Assembly (NCBI GenBank): GCA_932521035.1 | Contig: OW051496.1 | Span: forward strand, 5,146,001-5,210,000 | Direction of reading: 5' to 3' | Length of the DNA stretch: 64,000 bases | Source: Oscheius dolichura | Lineage: Eukaryota > Nematoda > Chromadorea > Rhabditida > Rhabditidae | Shown here: positions 38,341-51,017 of the stretch, one piece after another | Layout: every line of letters starts with the position of its first letter | Position numbering within the stretch: position 1 is the stretch's first letter | The notes under the pieces: model-generated | The model's database searches: none | Told to the model about the DNA's origin: nothing | The model's input: only the letters and a program-made list of their open reading frames with translations | Program-made: the position numbers and the translations under genes

Positions 38341-38630
38341 TCCCCCACCTCCTGTGAATATTACCGCTCCGGTCAACGTGTACCAATGATGGAAGAGAAC
38401 ATAATTTATTAGATATCGTTGTATATTATATGGCATGAAGTTAATAGTGACCCGAGTTGTCTACCAGCTGCCTGCAGAGGCTGTGTTCCGGCTGAGTTGC
38501 CTTCACGCGAGCCTTCAATTTGTCGGCTATTTTGAGAGAAGTCCACAGCAGCGAAAAATGCTGAGCTACCTGGGCAGCACCCGTCGTCCCGTGTCTGAAC
38601 TAGTGATTATTTGGGTCAATCGAGGTAAAA

Positions 38631-39879
38631 TCACTTTTGGAAGAGGTAGGCCGCCAGACAGGAAGCGTTGGTGTCCCTCTCCTTGGCCAGCTCATCCCTG
38701 GCGCCATTGCTCAGAGCGAAGCTACTGTTCTCCGAAAGAAGGAGGGCACTCAGCAGGCTCAGCGAAGCTTTGTCCACATTTATCTTTCGTATGGTCTCCA
38801 CCAGAGGGGAAAGAAGAAGGCTGAGTTGATCTTGAAAGGCAGTCCCGGCTCTATTCCAGGCCAGTCGAAGTACCATGAGAGCGGCTGTCCTCTCGCAGAG
38901 AAGGGCGAACTTGTCCGAGAAGTTTAGGTGGCAGAACCAGTTGAATGCTTTGGCGTATTCCAGAAGGGCGAACATCTCACGGTCCATGTCAATAACAGGG
39001 GTGATAATAGTCGGAGACATCCTGGGGATATCAGCCAGGGCGGATGGTCTAGTTAGGATATCCAGGAGGATAGTGGGTGGCTCCATTGAAGCCAGTCGGA
39101 GACTGTCCACCTTGTCTTCCAGGGTGAGAAGATCCGCCAGACGGGATGTCAGCTCGACGTTGCTGACCTTGGAGAAGAAGGGCACCTCGGGTGGAGGAGT
39201 GGTGGAGGAGCTGGGTGGCAGATCCAAGAGGGAACACACGTCGAAGGCTCTCTTCCTCGAGGTGGTCGAGGTAGAGGAAGTGGTGGAGGTGGTCGATGGC
39301 TCGGGCGTCGTCGAGGGAGAAGTCTCCTTGGAAGCACTTGTAGACGGCGTGGGGGCGGAGGAGAAGCCCGTCCTGGACGACTGGATGGCTCGGGGGTTCA
39401 TGCCGACCTGGAGGCACTTCTTGAATCGACACGACCGACAGGCACATCGTACGTCTAAAAACAACGCATAAAACAAGGTCTGGGTACATTTCAAAATGTC
39501 CAGTGGGTGTGTCAATGTTTGATCTTACGTGGCTCTACTAGCCGCCTATACAACAACAGCGGCATGATTCAGCCCTCGCCCTGAGTCAGACGTCATAGAA
39601 CTAGTATTTCTGCATAAGCCGCGGCTATTCCCACCTTTATTGAAGATACAGTTGCCGTCCTTGTGACATTTGAACACTCGTTCTGAGACTATAGTCCTCC
39701 GGAAGAAGGTCTTGCACCCGTTACACGAGGGCACCTGAACAGCGTCTGTTTATTATTTCGAGTGAAATGGATACCTCGTAGTGGTAGCCGGTCGACTGAT
39801 CGCCACAAACAGCACAAAGTTCGGCACAGCGGAGAGGACGGGGCGAGGTGGTCTGGGGCAGGGGAAAGGGAAGGAGCAT
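38631..39879 (-). CDS. Nuclear hormone receptor, supplementary nematode type
   Basis: Exons read on the minus strand from about 39879. The C4 zinc-finger DNA-binding domain is assembled from three exons: [38 protein letters not shown] ... [12 protein letters not shown], and [20 protein letters not shown], ending in RAIQSSR. This arrangement, with [12 protein letters not shown] and [11 protein letters not shown], is that of the expanded nematode nuclear receptor group. A Ser/Thr/Pro-rich hinge of about 50 residues follows. A ligand-binding-like domain comes next ([40 protein letters not shown]) and the product ends LAAYLFQK at 38631. It should be a nuclear transcription factor; the ligand is unknown. 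The start ATG is in frame but not proven, because an alternative acceptor lies just inside it. Which nhr gene this is cannot be told. Confidence 0.88.
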
Positions 39880-42800
39880 GGATGAGACCATCGACAGAGC
39901 CTATAATGGATCGGATGTATAGGGGAGAGGAGGAAAATAGAGAGAGAATGAGACGGCTGTTTGATCAGGAGTGAAAAGGGACGGGTGCACCTGGTGGAGG
40001 CGATCTGAATAAGTCGGGACAGGGAAATTACGAGGGTCTAGAACAGAGAACACCCTCGGGCCGAGTATTTTATGAAAGGGAGGGGTTCTTTGACCGGGTG
40101 AAACTTGATTGCGAGAGAGATGATTGAATAGGACGATCGTTTTGAGGCGGCTTGTTTTGCGAGAGCGAACGAGAGAATAGTTAGCCGGGTGAGTCAGATA
40201 TCAGTGTTCGCGGGGAGGGGCATTATGGGCGGCGGTGAAAATGACTGGCAGAGGACAGGTGAACCGAGGAGGGAACACAAACAGAAGGCAGGGGCGGATG
40301 TTTGATGGCTGATGCGAGAGATGGTTTGAGTTTCGACGACACTGTTTGTGCCGCGCAATAACGCCGAGAAATGAGCGACTGGAATCACAGATCGAACAGC
40401 GAAACATCATAAGCACGGTACGGGCAGGGGGAGGAGGACGAGTTTGGCACCAGAAGGTGGATCTGTGGTGTTGATATTCAGATAAGGCTGGAGCCGGACC
40501 GTGTGATAGGCCCCCGGGTACAAGAGGGCAGAGGAACATCTGCTATCGGCAGTTTTTAAAGAGCAGACGACCAACGGCTAGAATACAGCTGGGGCGAACT
40601 GTATCCACCTGCAGAAGAAGTAGAGAATGACGTCTGGTCGGCGATTCCGATCAGTAAGAGAGTACGCGAGTCGGCGAGAGAGACTCCGCCCCAAGATGGT
40701 GCCGGTCTATGAACTACCAGCAGGGGTCGCCACGGCCATATGCCCTTAAAAACACCACAAAATGCCCTGTGCAAACCATCTACAGTTGGGAGGAGAATGG
40801 GGAGGGGGCCGAGCAGCTGCGCATCTTCATCTATGGTCTGCGGGCGATGTCGACTGGCGAACGGGGTCGCTGTTCTGACAGTGATCACCCTCGGGAGGGG
40901 GAAAACAGCATGGCTTCTATGGGAAGGGGCAGATATCGGAAGAGGTTACGGTAGACTGTCTTTTCTCACCGAGAATGGCCTCGAGGGGAGAGGGGGTAAA
41001 CATGGTTGTCTGGAAATTAGAAAGATCTAATTAGATCAAGAAGAAGGAGCGCCTGTGCCCGATCTGTGGCCGTTTAAGAGGGAGAATTGGCCATAGTTCG
41101 CGTATTTGCCCAGCTTACCATCAGAAATCAATGGGAATATCAGAATGTGAAGGAGGGACAGAGGGCTGGGAGATATTCTGGGAAGTGTGTCTCCCTCCGT
41201 GGAAAATAATACCGGCCGGTTATTCGTCGTGCGTCAGAGAGACGTGCTCCTACAAGTCGGTGGGGGTCGAGTGATGTGAGTTTGATCTATGGGGACCTGT
41301 TCCAGTTTACTGCCTTGCCCCCTTCTTTTTGAACTGACCACGTCACTGACCCGGGCTATGCAAAAATGGAAACGAGATCTGCCTAAACATCCCCAGAACC
41401 CATCAGGATCTGTGATGTCGATCCAATTGACAGCTGGATCACGAGACGGAATTGGCAGTAGGGATGGGACCAGTCCCCCCGGAATTATCTGAACTGGGAT
41501 GTTTAAAACTTTGATCTGGCCAGAGGAGGATGAACAATAGTCGGACGACGTGGCGCCCGGGATAAAGTTGGCAGCGGATTGGCCTCCCCGTGGTCTCACT
41601 TTACAATAATCCCATTTGAAACTACACAAAATATAGCACGAATTGTGGGGTGACAGGTCAGAAGATGCTATCGCCTAGGAGGAGGAGTGACTGTTTGGGG
41701 AAGAGAATGATTCATGAGACTGGGAAGTCAAGTGAGCCGGATAGGATGTGGGCGCCGCCACGTGCAAATTAGACTAGAGACAGCCGAGCTCAAATTAGGC
41801 ACGGATATTGGAGGCTCGACTTATTCCGCGAACTGGCCAGAGTGAACTCGCGTTGCAGGAGGAGACCGTCATGGGGCTGCCTACCGTATTCCCCCAGTTG
41901 GCATGATGTCCCTTTTGGAATCGGTCCCTCTGCAGTTGATCTTAATAAACAGTCCGGTTGATGGTGTTCTTGACTGACTGACAGGGTTGAGCCGAGGAGA
42001 CCAAGTTATTTTTATTGTTCTATGGAAAAGCTGAGCTTAGAAAGGATTAGAGATCATTATGTGGAGTTTCACCTGGATAGAAAACAGGCGGATTTCAATG
42101 GGGAGGGCGAGATGAGAAAAGCAGCTGGGTACATTCTAGTTGGCAGTACTCGGCCGCCGAACCAAACACCTCTAGGGCTCAAAAGATGTCGAAAAGGGGG
42201 CTGGCATCATCTGATAACATCGTTCATCTCAGGGGAGCTATCAAGATCTGGCGAAGGACGATGGTTCACACCCGAATACAAACCCCGGGTCGTCGTCCGG
42301 AGGGGCTTCTCCCCAAAACAGACAAGAGACGGCAGAAATAGTTTGATGTCATCGTACACCCTAAAAGTTCGGGGAGTACCAAATGACGAGGGGGCAATGG
42401 CCAGGCGACACTTTGGTCTGGAGTCTTTGGACGGCCTTCAACTGGGAAGACTGTAAGAAGCAGGCGCACCGCGGCTGCAACCCCCGAGTGCACCTGTCCC
42501 TGTGCACTTGACACGGTGGGGGTGGGGACACGGCCCCCAGGGAACTCAGGATATTCCGGGAATAGGGGGTGACGTACAAGGGAAGCCACACTGTGAAATG
42601 TAGATAAAAATGAGCAATTTGAAGCCATTCTCAGTGAATGCTCGACGAGGAGAGCAGAGATCGTCTACGTGTAGGTCGCCAGGGGAAACACATCCTATTT
42701 TTGACAGCTTCGAGGGAGCAATGGACCAATATTCCCGGGGTGGCCCACTCCGGAAAGCAAAGAAGAACGCAGACCACTACGTCAAAATGTTATCACACGT

Positions 42801-43946
42801 GCCCCGGAGGGAGCTGATGGCCGATCTTATCTTCCGGACCACCTCACACCAAACATCGGAACAACCGGCAGCAACCGACCTCCTCGCCCAATTGTTTGTG
42901 GCCAACACCTCTTCTTGTCACATGGATATGGCCACAAAATAGACCCTCTCGTATTTTGGACAATGTTCGCTAGACAAGATCTCTTCGGCGGAGTCAACGA
43001 GGCATGCAATCTGTCCTCTCTCCTAGGGAATACCATCAATGTGTACCCAGAGGGATGACGTCATCAGCCAAGACGAGGACAGCCAAACGGCACAGGTGGC
43101 TGATCAATGATCCTCATCCACTGACCAATCTCCGGAGATCTGATCGCCTGTTCTGAGCAGCCTTCGACTCTTGTCTCCTTGTCATACGGTACTGTCGGGG
43201 AGTTGCCTTGCAAGAGGTCGAAGTGATGTGATGTGCTTCTGTGACCATTGACGTCAATGGGAAGGTCACCGTCACTGTGAAAATTAGATCGCGTGCGAAA
43301 TTTTTAAAAGGGGAATAGGGAATACACAAGGGGATATACTGAGGGGGGAGTTCACCTCCGTTTCCCACGTTTGCAGACTATTTTCGTGGAGGTCTCATTT
43401 CGACTCCCAATTTCGATCTATCAATTTTCACAGAGGTGGCTGGCTATTTTGGTATAGTAATCTAGGCCGCGGATCGAGTTCATCGAACAGAGATGGTCAA
43501 ACGGCTTGTCTTGCAGATGTGTGATTTGATTGAGTAGAGGGGGAACAGGGGTTGACCGGCAGGACGGTTGATCGATGGAAGGACCAGCATGGAAGGGATC
43601 TTTTATCACGAAAAAGGCTCCGACTAGACAAGATCTTTTTGTTAGACCCCGACTATTCTCGGACCGACTCTCGTCTAGAAGTCAGTCTACAGTAAGAGTA
43701 CAGAGAAACTGCTTTGGGACAGTGTCTCTTTGCACCACTACTTCAAGTCAAAAAGTGGAAAACATTTAAACTTTGTTCTATGTTTTTGTTCGACGGGTTT
43801 GCCCCGACTAGTCAGTGATCTATCGTCGTCTATCTCTGAAGTCAACAACAGGGTGACCCCACTCAAAACAGCTCATATTTTGACGGGTCCAGTTGTCTTT
43901 TTTATTTGTAATATCACGCACTGGATACCCGTTCTGGTTGGCCACT
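39880..43946. other. Long intergenic region, purine-rich on +, no convincing gene
   Basis: About 4 kb upstream of the minus-strand nuclear receptor and downstream of the minus-strand coiled-coil gene. The + strand is rich in G and A over much of it. The longest frames (42022-42456 on +, 42266-42628 and 41234-41629 on -) show no domain, no splice support and shifting composition. A perfect CRE-like palindrome lies at 43245-43260. Confidence 0.5.
43245..43260. promoter_or_regulatory. CRE/ATF-type palindrome
   Basis: The 16 bases CCATTGACGTCAATGG form a perfect palindrome centred on TGACGTCA-like core DNA, flanked by GTGACC on the left and GGTCAC shortly to the right. This is a plausible binding site for a CREB/ATF bZIP factor. 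Function is inferred from the motif only. Confidence 0.4.
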
Positions 43947-45062
43947 TCAAAAATAGAAATCGGAGAGGTACGTCGGCGTCTCCCGAGTCACGTAGGCCTT
44001 TCTCGTCGGATCTCCCACATAGTTCCATCTTGGCTGTTGGACTTTCCGGGTAGCACCACGACGGGCCGTGCTCGGGGCTCGTGAGGGGCTACGATGGCGG
44101 GAGGTACTTCGTGCTTTCCTTTTTGGAGGAGACTTCTTCTTCGGAGGCTCTGCCGACCGACTCTTACGTGGGGCAGGCGCCGCTTTCTTTTTAGGACGGC
44201 TCTTCCGCTTCGACTGCTCCTGGAATGCCCCTTGAATAGATGTGGATAGTCCCGACCTACCTCCATCTTCTTCCTCATATCCTGAAGTCTCCTCTCCTCT
44301 TCTCTCCTCTTGTGCTCCTCCAATGCTCGTCTCTCCTTCTCTGCCCGTCGTCTCCTCTCCTCGTCCATCGCCTTCTGTTCCTTTTCCAGTCGTCTCCTCC
44401 TCTCCTCTTCTTCCATCGTCGCCTTCCTCCTTCGTTCTACCTCCTCCAGTTGTTTGCTCCTCTTGTCATCTCCTTTCGTCTTTTTCTTCGCTTTCCTTAA
44501 CTCGTAGTCAAATCTCTTTCCAAATTTCCTTACTTGGGCTTGGCCTTCTTCTGTTCCTTCCTGACGTCATCGGTGCTCCTTCTCCTTTCGGGTGACGGTG
44601 GAGTGTAAACGCGAACCGAGTCGCCGGATGTATCCCAGCTGTTTATTTGTCTTCCTCTTTTTATCACTCGGCTTACCTGATCCGTTTCCGCTCCCTGTGG
44701 CGTTCCGGTTCCCTCCGTACAATAACCTCGTCGTCGCTGGCTGGCCGATCCTCCTCTCGTCTTCTCATATATGGAGCATATGCTAAACACAAAGGCATTG
44801 TACTAAAAACAAGGATTATCACGTAGAATGTCGATCCTCGGTCGGGGTGCCTCCTCCTCCTCGTCGTCCACTCGTACCGGCACATCCCCCTGCACTGTCT
44901 TACGGTACACGTAGCTCCGTCTTAGAGCTGGAATAGAGCGAATCAGTCCTATTCCCAATAGGAGATCGTTTGCGTCTGCTTGTTTGCCGCATAGCTTATG
45001 AGTCTTTCAAAAGACTGCCGGAGATCAGCATCATCAAATGCTTTACGGGGGGATTGCGCCTC
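43947..45062 (-). CDS. Basic coiled-coil protein of unknown function (5' end not resolved)
   Basis: Six exons join in phase on the minus strand: 44996-45062, 44823-44927, 44677-44782, 44534-44638, 44261-44495, 43947-44219. Together they give 296 residues plus an unresolved N-terminus. Order: a hydrophilic segment (KAFDDADLRQSFERLIT); an acidic patch (VPVRVDDEEEAPRPRID); Arg/Glu-rich DNA (YMRRREEDRPASDDEVIV); a long alternating-charge coiled coil (MEEEERRRRLEKEQKAMDEE, then RRRAEKERRALEEHKRREEE); a Lys/Arg/Ser/Pro-rich nuclear-localisation-like stretch (KRKSRPKKKAAPAPRKSRS); and an aromatic end YLSDFYF. Intron 44928-44995 would be GC-AG. The composition suggests a cytoskeletal or nuclear protein. 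I do not recognise a family. A candidate first ATG (MPRTHK) lies at about 45192 just after an orphan CGCCAG, but its donor phase does not fit simply. Confidence 0.7.
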
Positions 45063-45297
45063 CTATGGAATGGGACTGGAAGGAGTGACGAGTCTGCCCG
45101 ATGGGATAAGGAGAGAAAGAGATAAACAGTAGTCGTCTATCGAAGAGAACAAAATAGATGAACAACGAACCTTTGTGTGTGCGCGGCATACTGGCGTTGC
45201 CACGAAGATTGACGACAAAAATTGACTATGTACAAGGTTTATTATGTTCGGAAAGGATATCAGGAATGACGGAGGCGAAGAAGGAGCTGGCAAAGGA

Positions 45298-45547
45298 CTA
45301 GAGGGAGGACCGATTCGTTGTCTGCTGCTGGAAGGGCTGGAGGGACGGCGACTGAAACAGAACGATTGGAAAGGGGACAGCAAAGGGAACAAACCTTGGA
45401 GTTGATGAAAAAGTTGGCAGCCGAGGCTCTGTCTTTGGAGGGAGGAGGAGAGACCATTCGCCGACAGGAATTGGTCTGGGACGGGGGATTGGCAACCAGG
45501 CAGCCGTTCTCGTCGGTAACTCGGATGGAAATAGCCATGGAGGACAT
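45298..45547 (-). CDS. Small protein of unknown function, 68 aa, probable operon partner
   Basis: Two exons on the minus strand (45395-45547 and 45298-45351), separated by a 43-nt intron, give 68 residues. The product starts MSSMAISIRVTDENGCLVAN and ends FQQQTTNRSSL. The ATG comes three bases after CATTTCCAG, an orphan acceptor typical of trans-splicing. The third positions are mostly C or G, as in established genes here. An AATAAA (minus strand, about 45236-45241) follows the stop, and about 40 nt further on is another orphan acceptor, CGCCAG, before an ATG. That spacing is what nematode operons look like. No domain was recognised. Confidence 0.5.
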
Positions 45548-46641
45548 ATTCTGGAAATGGGAAGTAGAGGGGCCGGACGAGGGAGCGAACAGCTGTGTGT
45601 TTTGACAGCAAACAGCACAAAAGAGAGTGTTTTGCGTCAGAGAGATAATGGAAACGGCGAGCCACTGTAGAGAGAGCAATTTCAACGAAAAATTGCGAAA
45701 CAAACGGGGATAATCAGGCACAGGTGCAGGGGGAAATCTGGTTAGGGGAGAAGAAGTTGGAAGAGAACGAGTGTGACCGATTACTGCGAGAGAATCGGAA
45801 GGGGAATTTGATTTCTGGCATGGAAAAGTCAAGGTGACTCCAGGCAGGGAGAGGACGAGAGGAACAGGCATTTTCTATTGACAAACAGACTTTTAGAGGA
45901 GGAGGAGAGACAGACCTGTTCCTCCGGCTGACTCAAGGATTCTGATCGAGAATTAAGCCATGGACGGGTGGGCAGCCCCAGGAATCAAAAGTGGAGACTG
46001 AGACGTTCGCAGGTGACCTACGTGGCCAAGTGGTGGCGCTTACGTAGACAAGCGAATAAATTACTATTATGGACGAGGAGGCAGAGGGGAGAGTACGTCA
46101 CAAAGGGATACAGGACTGACTCAAAATCGAATGTCAACACAGCTGGGTCCAAATGGGGAGGGAGGAGAGCACGATGCACATTATTTGGAGGAAGGGGAGA
46201 CGTGAGAAAAGTAGCAGGAGGGAATGCATTTGAATGGGATTAATGAGCGCGGAAAACAATCTTCACCGCCCGAGGGGCTTGTTCCCACCCGCTTGTTCCG
46301 GACGGGGAGGAGGAGAGCGGAGGAGGAGGAGAGGAAGGAAGGACAGGCAACGGAGGTGGACAAAAAGAAGGGGGAACCGAACTGGACAGTGGTGACGAAT
46401 GAGTGTTTGCAGATTAGCTGCGAGGAAAAGCTCAGCATTGGTACAGGTTTCTATGACGTCATTCGACACAGAAATAGAGAGAGTCGGGAAAGGAAAGGCG
46501 CGAAACTTTGGTCTATCGACGTTTACACCGACACGAGGGGGTCAAGCCATTCCTTTTTTAACCCGCTCACTTTGGACACATTTACACCAAACTTGACACA
46601 ACCAACGAGTTGTGGCGGATACGGTAAATAAGAATTAATTA
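45548..46641. other. Intergenic, purine-rich on the + strand
   Basis: About 1.1 kb between the stop of the Srh-like receptor and the small gene, both on the minus strand. The region is GA-rich on +. A TGACGTCA-type site occurs near 46455. No exon was recognised. Confidence 0.55.
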
Positions 46642-47838
46642 TCAAGTGGATGATTCATTATGGACTGGGGATCTCTTTCGAGTAAACAGATGAATCACAT
46701 AGCGACGGTAGTGGCCATTGAACAAGAGCATGACCACCGTACCCTGGCAGCCGAGCATTGATGACAATAATACGATGATATTGCAAAATGCTGAAAAGGC
46801 GGATGTGATCCAGACAGAGGCTTACTTTGAATCCCCATATGCCCGCTGATAATGAGAATATTGAAGGCACTTCCAGGGATGAGGAGAACCACTAAAGGGA
46901 TAAAAGCCTGGAGGAAGAGGGACAACTGGAACTCCTTTTGGAGACGACGAGTCTTTTCGGAAGATACGGGGAGATCGTTGAGATAGTAGTAGGACAGAGA
47001 CATCATAATTAGAGACAGGATTATGATAGAAGACACTGGAAATAAATAGCTAGAGAATGGTGACAGGGCTTACTCTCAACCATGAAGACGTAGAAGATGG
47101 ACTTCATCTTGAACCAGTCGAGCATTTTGACTTCGGAGCTCGTCAGAAGGTCGGCTGCACAAGAATATGTCTAGAGGGAGAACTGTTAGGTGAGGACGAA
47201 CCATACCGTCAACAGTGACTGAATCTGTTCGGCCAGATCTCCTTTGAATATGAAATAGGCGGCGATGAGAGCTCCATCAAAGAGGAGGTAGTAGAAGGTC
47301 CGAGTGGCTATGAACTTCCATTTGTTCCTGAACTACAAGAGACACGTTTTCTAGATATTGTGGAGAATTTGCCTTGAAGATACTGTTGTTTGGAAGGACA
47401 TAATTCAATCTGAAGTGGAACGTCTGAAGGAAGGAGGAACAAGTGGTGACGGAAGCGGCGAGACAGAGCAGAACGCCCACCTAAAAATAGAGTTGACCAT
47501 TCGTATCCCATATAAAGCTACATTAATATCCGGATCGATCAACCTCATTAATCCGTGAGGTCGGCCGAAGGGAAGCGGAAACACCATTACCGGCTCCATG
47601 ATAACGTTGTAGAGTAAATCGGATAAGGTGTTGAATATCTGGTAGGTCCACAATACCAGACGGGCCTCTTTCATATGCGTCGGTGTCTAAATCTGTCTTT
47701 TCCCTGGTTACAAATAGGGGAGACCTTGGCATAGACGCAGTAGAGTCCGAAGACGTTGATGGGGAAGGTGATGACGGCCGCTATCCGGATGGCCGTAAGA
47801 TAGACTACCGGATAGGTGTCCAGGTGGCACTCGATCAT
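46642..47838 (-). CDS. Serpentine chemoreceptor, Srh/Str superfamily, intact
   Basis: Seven exons (47725-47838, 47522-47686, 47373-47480, 47207-47332, 47074-47170, 46826-47035, 46642-46790) give exactly 322 residues, the normal length. Seven hydrophobic segments are visible: AVITFPINVFGLYCVYAK (TM1), TPTHMKEARLVLWTYQIFNT leading TM2, VGVLLCLAASVTTC (TM3), FYYLLFDGALIAAYFIF (TM4), FYVFMVEMSSIIILSLIMMS (TM5), FLQAFIPLVVLLIPGSAFNI (TM6), and FCNIIVLLSSMLGCQGTVVM (TM7) followed by HYRRYVI. The TPxxMK motif after TM1, the SxKTRxLQKEF loop and the GT-VVML...YRR ending are features of Srh receptors. These GPCRs detect environmental chemicals in sensory neurons. The third intron (47333-47372) is GC-AG. 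Start ATG 47838 is the first in the TM1 frame; an extension upstream is possible. Confidence 0.85.
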
Positions 47839-50800
47839 GTCCGAGACTAGTGGCGACTCGAGCCAATGTGAATGAAACAAATTGGCCAGCTGGGGGACAA
47901 CAAAACCTGGCCAGAGTCGAGGCTCCAATTGACCAGGCTTTCTCATCCTTCGGTCTTTGAAAGGGAGATGATGAGCAATAAAATATCCTGTGATGTGGAT
48001 ACTTTGAAGGCCAGCAAATGAGTTCCTCCTTGTGATGTATGAAGCCGCTCTCGATTCTGACCACAGAGGAAGGGAATTTGGTACCTCTCTGGCATGACCC
48101 AAATGGACTCGCTGATGTTTCCTCATCGATGGCCCCATTTTTTATTTCCTCCGGACCGAATAAGAGGCCGTCGTCCGTGGTCCGTAAACTCCGCCAAAGT
48201 TCATCTCCGGTGTTTCCCAAAAGGGATACTGCTCCTCTCTGATCCCTCCTCCCCCCAGAGACCGTCGTCTCCCCGGAAAGTGAACGTTGTTGGTCCGAGA
48301 CAGGTTTATCCCCGGAATCCCCCTTTCATTAGCCGTACCAATTTCTTCCATTCCGCCTCGGGCCATCTTTGCCATTCCTTCGGGGGAATATTATTAAATT
48401 TTTATTGTGCGTCTCCGATATCACCAGCCTTTTCCTGTTCCCTTTTCCTTTTCCAACCTCAAGATACACCTTTCGACTGCCCTCCCGTCCATTTGGGGTT
48501 GTCTTCCCCCAGGGACTCGGTGGCGTCACCAGTGTTCTCTTCCCTTTAAACATGACACGCAAGGTGAGAAAATTGAAAGAATATTTATGGGCTGCTCGGA
48601 AAGCAGACGGATACTTCTCATTCGGGAAGTAGATGGCCGACGGATGGGCGAGGGGCTTAGGACGGAACAGGCGGAGATGAGTCCATCAGGGGAGCGATGC
48701 CGGTGCCCACACCTTCGTCTCCCCTCCTCTCCTATACAACTGCTTAAATGCGACAACTTCCTGCAGCTGGGTGACACCTCCCGTAGTCAAAACAATCCCG
48801 GGTAATGTTTCCTCGTGTCGCATGGTAGATATTGAATTAGTTGACAAACTGGAGAAGTCGCCAACGAGCAGATTATGATAGCGGGCGACAACTTCTGGGG
48901 CGTCTTTCCGTCTCGGATTACGGGGGATCACCTCCAGAAGAGGTCGTTGCCCCAACCGCCTCTGGTAAAAAGAGTCCCCTCCCTCCACACACGTGTTCCT
49001 GGCGGAGCTCCTTCCAATCTGCGACCGAAACCTTCGGAGATTTATGTTTCTCTCCGGGGCACCTTCCTCCTCCTCCCCTTGTCCGGCCAAGACCAACGAA
49101 ACTTCTGATTAGTCCCTGAATAATTCCGGTCCCCTGTGGACTCGTCCCCGTACCACCCCATATTGCTTACCTCCTCCTAATTAGGCTGTTTGTCCTCCCG
49201 GAAGCCCAGTCGACACATAAACGACACTCTCGCAGTTTACGTCCCTTCCATTGCCCACCTAGTCCTCTACTTTTACCTTCTCCCGCCAACTTTCTACCCC
49301 AGACAAAGAACGCGTCTCGGGTAACCTCATTTCTCACAGTCGACGAGTAATCTGAGCCCCTTGATTGAACCTGTACTTCCTCTTCTTATGAGTCACCTTT
49401 TTTGATTGATGGTCCCGACGAGAAAACAATACAACCGTCCGTCTCATTTTCAATGGATTCCTATGAATTTCGAATGGCTTCGTCCTCTGGTGGAGCACCG
49501 TTGTCCACCTGATTTCGGCCCCTTCAGCCTAATCAGAGACTCTTTCAAGAGGACTTCCAGTTAGCTCCAAAAGCATAAACCGGGTGATGGATGAGTAACA
49601 ATAAAGTCGGTGGTTGCCCGATATTGGCCTTGTTTGGTTTCTGCTCCACGGAAATCAGGGGCTCTTCTTGAAATTAGCACCCTTATGGTCGCTGTCCTAT
49701 GATTCACCCCTCTATCATTCTACCTGGCTCGAATAAGATGAAAACAAGGCCCCAAATTGGAAACTCATCTATCTTTCCGGAATCTCTAGAGCTAGCTCTG
49801 TTTACAGCGGCGGGACTTGACCCGGGCCCCCGATTAGTAGCCCTTTAAATACTCCCCTTTGTGACATTAAAGAGTTCCCCCTCAAAATATCGCAATTTGG
49901 GCCGTTTCCTTGTGTCGAGCCGTCACTCCTTCACAAAGATTACTTCCCTCTCCCGAACTTTTGCCTCTTGTGCTTCTATCGGCCACTAATCCCTCTTCTT
50001 CTCGCCGTGGAATCCTCCTAATTCCGCCCCAGACCCAATTAGAAATGACAACACAAGTGTGTTGGCTTGATCAGGCGGGTGGCCATCCCCCAACCCCGTC
50101 GCCTTTCACCTGCCCCGATAATTTCATTTGGAATCAACACTCTCTGCCCGGCTCCCTTCCGTCTTCACCTGTCTCGAGTCCCCCTGAATCATCTCCTCGA
50201 CCTTTGTCTCCAGCCCCTGGCCATTAGCCGTCTCTCTGTCCCCTTTCTTCCCAGCCGACGTCATCGCTCCTCCTTTTTTGATGCTTCGCTTCACTTCCCC
50301 AACCTGTCCCAAATTATTCAACATGTGCTCGTCGCCGGCATTCAACCCGACTTTTTTCTGACCATATGATATGGCTGGACGAGGTTTCCCCTCGCTCCCT
50401 CATGTCGCATTCCCCCCAGCTTTTTCCTGCAAAAAAGGAGTTTGTATTTTCAATTCCATCGTCTTGCATAATTGCTAAATCACCTTTCGCTATTTCACTC
50501 TCCGTCCAAATCAGATTATAATCATAATCATTGTGGAGAAAATTGACTGATATAAGGTGCACTTAACCTCTTCTATAGACCCTGCTCCTTGCTCTCACCC
50601 CTTGTTGTCACTCCATCCTCCAAGACCCCAGCAGTGTCCTCCTGGAGGATACAGAGTCTGCTGACCTCATTGTTACTCCCTTCCCTTGAGAACATCTAAA
50701 TACAGAAATTAATCGTGTTTGTGTGCGTAGATTTGCTGACGAGCCAGCAAAAGGTCTACTCCTAAACGAGCACCTGTTTGATACCTCGTCTTATCGAGTT

Positions 50801-51017
50801 CGAGCCGTGTTTGTTCGGTGTCGTATTCTCGCTACTTGGAGGAAGAAGTGTTACAAGTATGCAGGGGGGAATTCGGGAAATGAGGGATTTGTGGTTCTTC
50901 CGAGAATCCGCCGGGGAGTGGTCCTCCTCCTCATTAAATTGTTCAAATACTTCTCCTTCTATCTCGTTCTCCGCTCTTTGCTCTCTCCTTTCCACGTCAT
51001 CGTCACTCTTCCAGGCC
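47839..51017. other. Intergenic, pyrimidine-rich on the + strand
   Basis: About 3.2 kb between the divergently arranged Srh receptor (-) and the peptide GPCR (+). C/T-rich runs dominate the + strand from 48.2 kb on. The frames at 48094-48549 and 49910-50227 lack domain content. A first exon of the downstream GPCR could lie near 50.7-50.95 kb, but none is convincing. Confidence 0.5.

Noticed and set aside
42022-42456. 144-codon plus-strand ORF
   Set aside because: No domain, no splice context and no sustained codon bias; it lies in purine-rich DNA where long stop-free frames arise easily.
43245-43260. Viral enhancer fragment, because the CRE core resembles one known from a herpesvirus promoter
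   Set aside because: The match is limited to the generic CRE palindrome; flanking DNA shows no viral sequence.
44242-44595. Ser/Leu/Pro-rich plus-strand ORF
   Set aside because: It is the antisense shadow of the Arg/Glu coiled-coil exons on the minus strand.
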